Origin: Brachionus plicatilis
Taxonomy: Eukaryota; Rotifera; Eurotatoria; Ploima; Brachionidae
NCBI GenBank assembly: GCA_010279815.1
Contig: QEOQ01000533.1
Coordinates: 802,236 to 814,466, forward strand
Length of the DNA stretch: 12,231 nt
Direction of reading: 5' to 3'
Of the stretch, positions 1 through 7,764 are shown in pieces (the first letter of the stretch is position 1; each line of letters opens with the position of its first letter). Made by a program: the position numbers and the translations under genes. The notes under the pieces are model-generated. The model was not told where the DNA came from. It saw only the letters and a program-made list of their open reading frames with translations, and ran no database searches.

Positions 1-99
1 AAACTCAACCAAGAACAAAACGAAGCCACAAGTGGAAAATGGAGGAAAAGTATTTAAATAAAGAAGCAGAATTGACCAAAACATACGAAGAAGGAACGT

Positions 100-325
100 A
101 GAGCTTCCATTATGAAAATAATACTCAAGATGGAAATAAGATTTACTCTATGTAAAAAAGCTAAATTGATAGGTGCACAGTGTTCAGCTAGAGTTTACTT
201 GTTGTTCGACAGCCGAAGTGACGATCTTATTGTTTTCAGAATGAACATGGCCATAGCAATTTACAAGCATCTAACAATTTATCTGATAAAATAGAAATTG
301 AAATCAAAAAGGCATATGATTATCG
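100..325 (+). pseudogene. MULE transposase N-terminal zinc-finger relic (FLYWCH/WRKY-GCM1-like)
   Basis: Seen: a frame open from 112 encodes a Cys at 151, then nine residues, then Cys-Ser-Ala-Arg-Val-Tyr-Leu-Leu from 181 and an Asp/Ser-rich turn. After a shift to another frame near 230-237 it continues as Asn-Glu-His-Gly-His (His codons at 246 and 252) and an Asp-Lys-Ile-Glu-Ile-Glu stretch to about 325. The order C-x9-C ... H-x-H, with 'CSARVYLL' after the second Cys, matches the DNA-binding zinc finger at the N terminus of many animal Mutator-like transposases. Another shift seems to lie before 151, because the frame reading Tyr-Glu-Asn-Asn-Thr-Gln-Asp-Gly at 109-132 fits the family better upstream. 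At least two frame changes and no continuous ORF make this a dead fragment. Family assignment is from memory of the motif, not a search. The downstream end runs into the TCAGTAAA repeats. Confidence 0.5.
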
Positions 326-328
326 CTT

Positions 329-545
329 CAGTAAAAATAATAGAATAAATCAGTAAATATAATATTTTATTCAGTAAAAATGATTATCCCATCAGTAAAT
401 TTTATTCAGAAAATTATTTGTCAGCAAAATTATTTTTTCATCAGCAAAATTGAATATTGGTAAGTAAAATTATTTTTTAGCTAATACTAATAACAATTTA
501 TTCAGCAAATTAATTAATAAAATCAGTAAAAATAAAACAGTAAAA
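329..545 (+). repeat. TCAGTAAA / TCAGCAAA degenerate repeat block (left arm)
   Basis: About ten copies of CAGTAAA or CAGCAAA, mostly preceded by T or AT, lie at irregular 15-40 bp intervals in A+T-rich DNA. The block has no open frame of note. The same motif occurs in reverse orientation (TTTACTGA) at 1430-1668. The outer end of this block (329-358) resembles the reverse complement of the outer end of that block (about 1640-1668). This fits long, degenerate terminal inverted repeats with internal sub-repeats, as some MULE-type elements carry. Confidence 0.65.
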
Positions 546-611
546 TGATTTTATCATTTATTTGATTTTTTAACACTTAATAGACATTTTGAACAATAAC
601 ACATGAAATAA

Positions 612-1070
612 TTGTCAAAGTTTTCGTTTCTTGCCAATGAAGATGCATATAAAAGAGTAAGAAAGTCGCTTTCTCTCTATTGTTACTCAGAAAATTGTAA
701 GTGTCTGGTCGCTCGAGTGAGATACAATGGCTATCAACGTAAAGCCATTTCTTTTAAGTCCACGTTCAACTTTGGACGCAGACTTACCAATGGCTTCAGC
801 GTAAGCAATCAGTCATTCGCATCAAGTTGGCAAGAATCGATCACCATTAGATCGGCTCTCAGGCAAATCCAAATATAACGAAGGCAATCGTCAACCAATG
901 GATCGGTGCACATAAAGATTTCCAGTATACGGATTTTAATGCGAAAACGAAGACATCGAAGAAACTAGTGTCCATTGTCTCCAGCTAGTCGAAGATGACC
1001 TAAGAGGAAAGTTTTCCTGCTTCGCCTTCGCCAAGCAGTATCTATGTGTCATACCCTTGGTATAACTTCT
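612..1070 (+). pseudogene. Decayed coding-like stretch inside the candidate transposon, unidentified
   Basis: This stretch has clearly more G+C than the DNA on either side and holds overlapping short open frames: 612-878 (88 codons, no AUG at its start), a frame through about 873-988, and another through about 988-1062. No single frame runs throughout, as expected of a frameshifted relic. The first frame carries Leu-Tyr-Cys-Tyr-Ser-Glu-Asn-Cys-Lys-Cys-Leu-Val-Ala-Arg-Val, which faintly resembles a FLYWCH finger (Tyr-x-Cys ... Cys-x-Ala-Arg), but no following His-x-His is visible. The position between MULE-type fragments suggests the transposase body. I do not recognise a catalytic motif, so the identity stays open. 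Confidence 0.3.
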
Positions 1071-1224
1071 TTATATAAATATAATATCTTGAAAACAAAG
1101 TAACTATAATCTTTAAAAATGTCGTTTTTAAATATTGAAAGTTGATTGTGAAAACTTTATTTATTTGTTTAATCTTTAATTATAAATAAATGAACAAGCC
1201 AGCTACCAACGAGAGAAGCATATT

Positions 1225-1416
1225 CTACTTGGACTCACTGGCAAGTGAAATAAAATATTCTTTTATTTGTCACTCATTTGTTGGCGTGACATATGCAAAC
1301 ACATTCTTGCCGTTTCTGCACAGTTAAAATTGGCTGATTGCGTTATTCCATTGGTAGCTAAACAGATCCGGATTGGACAGAGACGTGGGTCTGGACGTCC
1401 GAAAAATGCTTAAAGA
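1225..1416 (+). pseudogene. MULE transposase C-terminal SWIM zinc-finger relic, copy 1
   Basis: Read from about 1226 the frame gives Trp-Arg-Asp-Ile-Cys-Lys-His-Ile-Leu-Ala-Val, then Ala-Gln-Leu-Lys-Leu-Ala-Asp-Cys-Val-Ile-Pro-Leu-Val-Ala-Lys, and ends Arg-Ile-Gly-Gln-Arg-Arg-Gly-Ser-Gly-Arg-Pro-Lys-Asn-Ala-stop. The C-K-H-I-L-A-V core is the second half of a SWIM (CxCx(n)CxH) zinc finger. A basic Gly-Arg-Pro tail just before the stop is common at the C terminus of animal MULE transposases. The upstream half (around 1207-1280) is readable only in another frame, so at least one frameshift separates the halves, and a stop lies a few codons upstream in the CKH frame. This is a broken fragment of a transposase, not a host gene. 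Confidence 0.6.
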
Positions 1417-1429
1417 CAGTAATCATCAA

Positions 1430-1668
1430 ACAGTAATTTCCTGTCATTTTACTAAAATTCGATAAATTTACTGAATAAATAAATATTTTTGCTATATCTT
1501 TTTAATTAATTTACTGAAATGGATTTATTGATTTAATAATATTATATTAACTGAATATTTAATTATTTTTTTGAATTATTTTACTGAATAAATAAATATT
1601 TTTGCTATTTATTTTTAATTAATTTACTGAAGTATATTTACTGATAAAATATACATTATTTTACTGAC
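1430..1668 (+). repeat. TTTACTGA repeat block (right arm), with a doubled 55-60 bp unit
   Basis: The motif TTTACTGA recurs through this block in the opposite sense to 329-545. A longer unit occurs twice, at about 1461-1518 and 1577-1630: TTACTGAATAAATAAATATT, then TTTTGCTAT, then TTTTTAATTAATTTACTGAA. A third copy of this unit lies far away at 9461-9518. The block separates two different SWIM-type transposase relics. Confidence 0.7.
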
Positions 1669-1682
1669 CATATAATATTTTG

Positions 1683-1888
1683 TCAATTAAAAAATATGAA
1701 TATGCGTTGGACCATTTTTGGTCAATTCAAAAAGAAAGCTTTTGCTGTTTGGATCAATTTTGAAACAAGGTAAAAGCACCTATCTACACTTTTTCAAGCA
1801 TAACATGTGCAAACATTAAGTCAGTCTTGCAATCAGATTAAAATATGTCAAACCACCACCAGCAGCAATAGATGAACCGATGTATTAA
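1683..1888 (+). pseudogene. MULE transposase SWIM zinc-finger relic, copy 2
   Basis: From about 1755 one frame reads Leu-Lys-Gln-Gly-Lys-Ser-Thr-Tyr-Leu-His-Phe-Phe-Lys-His-Asn-Met-Cys-Lys-His, an in-frame stop, then Val-Ser-Leu-Ala-Ile-Arg-Leu-Lys-Tyr-Val-Lys-Pro-Pro-Pro-Ala-Ala-Ile, ending at a stop at 1886-1888. 'FFKHNMCKH' followed by a short Leu/Ala helix is the layout of the distal SWIM finger and matches copy 1 in register (CKH then LA.xLK). Upstream, 1697-1770 reads in another frame as Phe-Lys-Lys-Lys-Ala-Phe-Ala-Val-Trp, plausibly the strand before the finger. The first Cys pair is not visible. It differs from copy 1 too much to be a recent duplicate, so two different MULE lineages are probably represented. 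Confidence 0.5.
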
Positions 1889-2496
1889 AAAACCAAATAA
1901 GTCAACAAAAGCTTTATAAATTTTTTAAAATTTCCTTTAATTATATTTGATTGTTTATTATTTTAATCAATAATACACTACATCACAAACTAGTAGATTA
2001 TACTGTTAGAATTCAGGTTTTACCTAAGATTATTATATATTATATACTTATCAAAATAAAATCTTATCGAAATAATAAAAACTGATCGAATAATTAAAAA
2101 AATACTCATAATAAGTAGATTATTTACTAATTTTTTTAAATGATCTTTACTGATCATTATCTCTTAAATATTGATCGAAATATTTATTATACTAATCAAT
2201 TAATATATGGTCTAATAATTTAATAATTAATAGTTCTCATGATATTAAATTTGAAATTAAAGATATATTCGGATTTCAAGTCTCCGACAGATTTATTCGA
2301 TTATATCGTTTTAAAATAGTTGAAAAATGCTAAATTATTTTTATTAATACTTAAATATATAGTTAACTTCAAATTTAAGGATTGAGATATAAGAGAACTA
2401 AGGGGGCCCTCTTTTAACTGAATAAAAGAAAATACAATGGTTAAATCGGTGTTAACTCATAAGAACAAATCGGGAAATACCTCTTTATCATTCTCG
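1889..2496. other. Non-coding A+T-rich stretch
   Basis: I see no open frame of note and no RNA gene. TATCGAAATAATAAAAACTGATCGAA-like words with GATCGA recur between about 2045 and 2185, which may be decayed repeat sequence. The only short G+C-rich word is GGGGGCCC near 2402. Confidence 0.5.
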
Positions 2497-2520
2497 TTTT
2501 CCAGCTAGTTTTCCAGCTAG
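2497..2520 (+). repeat. 12-bp tandem repeat, two perfect copies
   Basis: TTTTCCAGCTAG occurs at 2497-2508 and 2509-2520, followed by TTTTCC, the start of a third copy. The word CCAGCTAG also occurs near 980. No function is apparent. Confidence 0.85.
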
Positions 2521-2663
2521 TTTTCCTGAGGCTATACCATCAAGTGCTAATTATAGAATAAATATATTTGTAAAAATGCAAGAAATTTTTATTGAAAATT
2601 TTCTTCAGATTTTGATATTCTAATTTTAAAATAGATTTAAAAATTTTTTTTTCCTGATTTTAC

Positions 2664-3590
2664 CTGATATCAACTGATATAAGCTAATATCAGCTGAGAT
2701 GAGGAAAGTTAAAAGAAAGGCATTGGAATTTTGGTACAAATAATATTAAAGTGCCAAAATTTAAGTTCTGAAGGACCAAAACATGTTCTGTTAATTGTAG
2801 CAGTTGATACAACGTTTGTAACACCAATATACTGACTCTGCATTAAATCTGCAAAACTTAGAAAATTTTAAATTTGGGATATTTTATTATATTGTTTTTG
2901 TTTTTTGTACTTAAATTTTCAATTTTTAATTAAAAGTGCAAATATTGATCAAATTTAGATTATATCTTTTGAACAATATATTTAGAAAACAAAAATGTTA
3001 GGCCAATGAATACATAAATTTTTTAAGAATAAAAATATTTTTCAAATTTTAACAAAAAAATAAACTATAGTCAAGGGCACTGAGAGCAAATAGGCATCAG
3101 GTGTGTTTTTATATTCAGAATTTGTTAAAAGTGTTAAAGTGCCAAAGACTTTTAATTTTTAATTTTATTATTATAATCCGAGCAGCTTTAATTTTTTGCT
3201 TTTACAGGTAGTTATTGAGACGGTCTAGTTAAATTCAAAGTCGCTAATATTAAAAACCAAGTCCGGACTTTAAAAAAATAAAATAACAGTCTTGGACTTG
3301 ACTTAAAACTTGTGACTTTTTAACAAATCTGACTATATCTAATATGGACGAACATTAGCTTACATTGCCTCTAATTTAGCAATTATATTTCCCTAGAATT
3401 TAGCAATTACAAAATTTTCTGAAATTTTTAAGTTGAAAAAAAAGAAAATTTATAATTTTAAGTATCAAGTCGACAAAAATTTTCAAAAAGTTCTAAAATC
3501 AATTTAAATAACTTAGATTAAAGTTTATTTTAAAGCAGCTGATAGCTGATATCAGATCATATCATTTAATATCATTTGGTATCAGATGAT
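2664..3590. mobile_element. Candidate MITE-like unit with CTGATATCA inverted ends
   Basis: The left end reads CTGATATCAACTGATATAAG (2664-2683) and goes on to TAATATCAGCTGAGAT. The reverse complement of the right end begins CTGATACCAAATGATATTAA (from about 3590 inward) and goes on to ATCTGATATCAGCTATCAGC. By eye about 21 of the first 27 positions match. The about 850 bp between has no open frame. This fits a decayed non-autonomous DNA transposon. Chance in such A+T-rich DNA is possible, and I see no clear target-site duplication. Confidence 0.4.
3282..3318 (+). repeat. GACTTG-rich dispersed repeat, copy 1
   Basis: AGTCTTGGACTTGACTTAAA followed by ACTTGTGACTTTT is a run of (G)ACTTG units. A close copy is at 9833-9866 (CTTGGACTTGACTTGAGACT). 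Just upstream, around 3257-3271, CCAAGTCCGGACTT carries the same word on both strands. Confidence 0.6.
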
Positions 3591-3599
3591 GTGACAAGT

Positions 3600-4415
3600 T
3601 AATTTCCAGCACTGTAAGACCCCATTTTTTGTTTTTTTCAGATTTAACCGTAAACTACAACGCTGTTATCTATTACGATTGAAAATGAATGTAATGGTAA
3701 ATTTAAGGCTAAATCTTTTTAAAAAAAAAAGAAAAAATAAGATTAAGATTTTTTTTTTTGAAATAGTAAGTCAAATATGGTAAAAAATAAGAATCGAATT
3801 TCAAAAGGAGGAATGATTTAATATGCACCAAAAAACACTAATTCTAAAACACACACTGAAATTTTTTTTTTGTCAAAGATATTGAGTTTTGTAAATAATG
3901 TAAACTTATAAAAATAACATAATAAAAATGAATTAATGATAAAAAAACAACTCTTTTAAGATTTTTGACACAATTTTAATCAAATAAATAGATTTTTGAA
4001 AGAACAGAAAGTAGCAAAAAAAAAAGACCATTTTATCTTTGATAATGAAAAAGTTAATTTATTAAACAAAAAAATTAAAGCATTGATATTATTTTTTAAT
4101 GTTCGGGTATTTCATATTAAAATTTTTGACAAAACTTGGAGACACTTTTAAACTTTAAAAGAGTCAAATGTGACATCGTATTTAGAAAAAAATTCCAAAT
4201 TCCAAATAAAAAATCTTCTTGATTTTTTAATCACTAATTTTTGAACAAAAATGACTTGAATAATGAAAATTAAATAATTGCTAATAAAAATATTGTGATT
4301 AAAATAAAATTAAAATTTTAAATCTAATTGATTTTGATCATTTAAAATTCAAATAATGTCTCAAAGTTGAAGATAAAAGGAAATGTAATATCAGAAATGT
4401 TCAATCAAAGAAAAT
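3600..4415. other. Non-coding upstream flank of the lectin-like gene
   Basis: There are long A and T runs (for example 3720-3770 and 3858-3872) and no supported gene. This flank presumably holds the promoter of the gene that starts at 4416. The best TATA-like word near the start codon is GATAAAAGG at 4372-4380, about 40 bp upstream of the ATG, which is weak evidence. The ATG context, AAGAAAATATGAG, has A at -3 and is acceptable for an animal start. Confidence 0.4.
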
Positions 4416-6664
4416 ATGAGAATTAATCAGCTAATTTTTGTTTGTGTGCTGGTCACTGGGCTTGCCGAAGCCAATGAGAGAATGGCCCGTTATCTTCCGG
4501 GTTACCAGAATCACGACAATGCACATTTCTATCCAAATAGAAACTATGACCATGGTTATCAGAGTGCAAATAAATACTATCCGCCCAGAAAGTATCCCAT
4601 TGTTCCAAACGCCACTTTTAACTACTATGTCACATGGATACCGGTCTCAGTCAACTATACCAACGCCTCTTTGAATGCTTCAAATTACGACTATTTTGTC
4701 GGTAAACTAAATAATGAATTTGATTTAAAAATTAAAAAAATAAATTTTTATTAAATTAAAGAGTTGAGGCGTTGTTTTCCATTTAAATTTAAAGAATGCT
4801 CAAATAACTATGAGTGTGCAAATGGTCTGAAGTGCATTGAAGGCAGATGTAGGTGCCACGGTAATCAACGGTATTCGTACAAATATGGAAAATGTGTTCC
4901 GTGTCCCAAAGGCTGGGTGATGTATGAAAATCTGTGCTACTACATTTCAAATCATAGACGCACTTGGTACGATGCTAAAAACTACTGCGAATATCAATCG
5001 TCAAGATTGATGACAATAGACACCCGAGTGATGATTGATTTCAGCTACGAGTTCTTTGATAAATTCTACCTAAAAGATTATTTTCATGTAATAACTTTTT
5101 TTTTTTCTCTCTCTCTCTCAATTAATTAATAAAGTAGATAAAAAATTAACAAAATTAGGTTGGCGCTTTTGGATCAAAAGAAAACAAGTGGTATTGGTTT
5201 AGTGGTCACAAAATACCAGCTGGCGGTCCATGGTGATATAAACAAAATTTAACAATGTTGAAAAAATGTTTTTTTCTTCTTAAAAGGTGGAGTAAATGCT
5301 TTATACCAACCAACTACTATGGCAATTACTATCATTACAGTGAAAGCTGTGGTAAACTATCTAAATATGGACTTGGTAGCACCAGTTGTAATTCTGTTCG
5401 TGAGCGCTTTATTTGTGAAACAGGTAAAAAAGCTATTTAAATTTTTAAAAAATTTAAAAATTTAAATTAAACAAAATAATCTCATAATTCATGACTTTTT
5501 TATTTATTGAAAAAAAATATTTTTGATTTAACTTTATTAAATTAAGGTCAATTTGGTCAATTAATTATTGACTCATAAAAAGAAAAAATTTTTTTTTTTT
5601 TTTGAATTGTAAAAATATTCAGCTCAATTTACTTTTGTTTTGATGAGTTTAGATTTTGAGTTTGATTCAAGAAGTCGGATCGACCACGAAATAAGACGCT
5701 ACAATTATGAAGATACATTAAAACTAAAGAAAAGATGGATAAATCCTCATGATTTTGAAGAAAAAATTGACGGCCCATATGCACCAAAATCAATTAAAAT
5801 AAAAGACGATGACTATTTGAATATGCGCGATTATCAGCCCAAAAGCTATGGTAATTTTTTTTAATTTTTATAAATTTTTTTTAATTTTTTGTTTTTTTAA
5901 TTTTAATTTTTTTAATTTTTTTTAAAGGAAGCAGTTATGGAACCTACTTGTCACAGTGTAAGTATTCGAGTCAATGCATTTATGGCTTGGAATGTATAAA
6001 GAATAAATGTTGTTGTCCATACTATTATTATTGGTATGTGTTAAAAAAACTTTTTAATATTTATTAAAAAATATATTTAGGTCGTGGAAATCCAAACAGT
6101 GCATAAAATGTCCCAAAGGATTTGTTTATTTTGAAGGACACTGCTACTACATTGCAAGACAGCCAGCAAATTTTACGCTTGCAAATCAAATATGCAAAAA
6201 CTACTATTCACATTTGTTGGTTATCAAAACTAGAGTCATTATCGATTTTCTGCATGAATTTTTCAGCAAATTCTACCTTAGAGGAAAATACTGGCTGGGC
6301 GGTTTGTCAACCAACTACACAAGCTACTGGCTTGATGGGTGTCTGATTGAAAAAGGACCGTGGTGGAACCATTGCAATCCAACTTATTATCAAAAAAATG
6401 CTACTCTCAATCAAACCCAATGTATTGCTACTGATGGTTATGGCCTTGAAAAGCTTGACTGTTCAATACCGTATCCCTTTGTTTGCCAATATGGTAAATA
6501 TTTAATTTTTATTCTTGTTTTTAAACATGTTTTTTAACACTTTATTTTTATTTTTAGGAAAGAAGAAGATATTTTACATTAGAAGATTGATAACTTCGAC
6601 ATCAACATCCACTACTGATTCAACAACATCATCGACAAGCACAACTTCAACCACAACAGTTTAA
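4416..6664 (+). CDS. Secreted tandem EB-like / C-type lectin-like domain protein, 8 exons, 537 aa
   Basis: Exons: 4416-4701, 4795-5087, 5159-5232, 5287-5423, 5653-5850, 5928-6033, 6081-6493, 6558-6664. All introns are GT-AG (47-229 bp; phases 1,0,2,1,1,2,1) and the exons join without a stop. Seen: signal peptide at residues 1-19 (hydrophobic core IFVCVLV, likely cut after AEA). Residues 20-95 are Asn/Tyr-rich with sequons at N65, N80, N83 and N87. EB-like module 1 has C97, 103, 109, 114, 116, 129 and 132. CTLD 1 spans C132-C261. A charged linker covers 264-329. EB-like module 2 has C340, 346, 352, 357, 359, 372 and 375, with an extra C358. CTLD 2 spans C375-C500. A Ser/Thr tail covers 514-537. 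Spacing matches between modules up to the third CTLD Cys (160/403). Known: CTLDs of this fold often bind glycans or proteins outside cells; EB modules are small disulfide-rich domains. Inferred: an extracellular adhesion or recognition protein. The EPN/QPD and WND calcium-sugar motifs are absent, so classical lectin activity is doubtful. No membrane anchor is seen. Exon 2 could instead start at 4760, adding 12 residues in frame. Confidence 0.85.
5094..5119 (+). repeat. Poly-T plus CT microsatellite in intron 2 of the lectin-like gene
   Basis: A T run (5094-5106) passes into about seven CT units ending at 5119, inside the 71-bp intron 5088-5158. It is pyrimidine-rich but lies closer to the donor than to the acceptor at 5158. 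Length variation here would change spacing only, not coding. Confidence 0.8.
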
Positions 6665-6727
6665 TTTTTTTTGGAGCTTGTTAAAAGGGCTGATTAATTT
6701 TTTTAATTTAATTTCGTAAATTTTTAA

Positions 6728-6733
6728 AATAAA
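6728..6733 (+). terminator. Polyadenylation signal AATAAA of the lectin-like gene
   Basis: A canonical AATAAA lies 63 nt after the stop codon (6662-6664). T-rich and GT-containing sequence (CCAGTGTTTT near 6752) follows within about 25 nt, as expected of a downstream element. This supports the chosen last exon. Confidence 0.6.
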
Positions 6734-7527
6734 TCTCTTTACTGCATATAATCCAGTGTTTTATTATCTATCATTCCTATATTAATTTGAATTGCTGAAT
6801 TTTAAAATTTTTTAATAATTTCACTCTTTAAATTTATTATTTAAATTCTATGTTTACTTTGCCTTTCTTTAAGTGCATAAAATAATATCAAAACATTTGT
6901 TTTAGGGACAACTGGAGCTTACAGACTGGCCCACACCAAGACCTCATAAAGAATTTTTTATTAAGAAAGCCTATTATTTTATGTTTAACATAAATGTCTT
7001 GTGTTCTTTTTGAACAGCAAAAAAAATAAATTTAAATTATTATGTCCGGCTTCAAGGGTTAAAACGAAGCCATTCGAACTAGCCATAGGGTAATCTAAAA
7101 CTATTTAATAAAAAAGAAAAAATATTTTCTAGTTGATTTATTTTTTTAGCTAAAATCAATAAAAATTTAAGAAAATTCGAGGATGTTTTTTAAAATTTTC
7201 AATGATTTGTGAAAAAATTTGTATTTTTTTGGCACTTTTTGTTTTTATGAAAATTTCCGAGAATAAAAATTTAAATTTCCTTCCTAAATTTCTCCGAAAT
7301 CCAGCAAATTTAATTAATTTTGGTAAATCTTCGGAAATAATCTGAACTGTAGAGAAAAGAACTTTTTAAGATGTAAATTATGGGAAAAAATTTTTTAGAA
7401 AAAAATCATTAGTTTAAAAATTTCTCAAATTTACTGATCAATTAAAAAATCAAAATTAACTTTTACCATTTAAATAATACCAATTCACCTTTTTACATTT
7501 GAAATCATTTTTTGGCCAAAATCATAT
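6734..7527. other. Non-coding stretch 3' of the lectin-like gene
   Basis: The stretch is A+T-rich with no supported gene. Positions 6906-6950 are a short G+C-richer island preceded by GTTTTAG, an acceptor-like site (see findings). The 7020-7100 part has a few G+C-rich words but no readable frame. Confidence 0.5.
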
Positions 7528-7764
7528 TTAATTGAGAATGAAATTAAATTTGATTAAATCATCCTCATTACTATCAATATGGGTATTTATTCTAACTTCA
7601 TTCGGTTCAATTGCATTCGCCACATGGCTATGTTTTTTGCGGTAAGTTGAACCGGAATTTTTGACCAAATTTTTTAAATGACGAGGTTGAAATTCTGCTT
7701 TTAAGATCTCTAATATTACGGAAATGACTCCTTTTACAGCAAAAAATATACGAGTTTTCCGCAA
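7528..7764 (-). pseudogene. Short open frame, unrecognised, probably not a working gene
   Basis: One frame stays open for 78 codons on the minus strand but its first codon is TTG; no AUG opens it. Residues near the middle (Pro-Arg-His-Leu-Lys-Asn-Leu-Val-Lys-Asn-Ser-Gly-Ser-Thr-Tyr-Arg-Lys-Lys) and the acidic end (Asp-Ser-Asn-Glu-Asp-Asp) look more protein-like than random A+T-rich translation, and local G+C is higher than in the flanks. I see no domain, signal or splice partner. It may be a transposon fragment or an isolated exon. Confidence 0.2.

Larger units (their letters stand above)
329..1668. mobile_element. Candidate degenerate DNA transposon bounded by inverted TCAGTAAA/TTTACTGA arms
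   Basis: Both edges show CAGTAAAA followed by TAAT, then about 10-15 bp further in ATCAGTAAATATA, reading inward on each strand. The about 880 bp between the arms has higher G+C than its surroundings and contains decayed coding sequence, including a SWIM zinc-finger relic typical of MULE transposases. The sequences just outside (CATATGATTA near 313 and CATATAATAT near 1669) are similar and could be a decayed target duplication, but they are not equally placed relative to the arms. Alternatively the arms are independent repeat insertions on both sides of older MULE debris. I favour one element only weakly. Confidence 0.4.

Noticed and set aside
4438..4674. Overlapping plus-strand open frame in exon 1 of the lectin-like gene
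   Set aside because: It is a +1 shadow; the frame from 4416 has a signal peptide, sequons and a splice phase that continues correctly.
5255..5286. Reading the exon 4 frame from a start at 5255
   Set aside because: The acceptor at 5286 joined to the donor at 5232 restores Gly-Pro-Trp-Trp, matching module 2. The sequence before 5287 is intron.
5851..5864. Stop codon soon after 5850 as the end of a separate small gene (5640-5864)
   Set aside because: GTAATT at 5851 is a donor in phase 1 and the exon fits between two phase-1 introns of the lectin-like gene. There is no AUG-led signal or separate promoter.
6122..6346. Open frame overlapping exon 7
   Set aside because: It is out of frame with the cysteine-rich module, which matches module 1 in spacing. 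It is a shadow.
4795..6493. Calling the protein a venom-type or sugar-binding lectin
   Set aside because: The calcium/sugar motifs are absent and CTLDs have many roles. The sequence alone does not support a toxin or a specific ligand.
4416..6664. Two separate single-CTLD genes
   Set aside because: No second signal peptide, start codon or polyadenylation signal lies between the modules, and the exons join in frame throughout. Transcript data could still split them.
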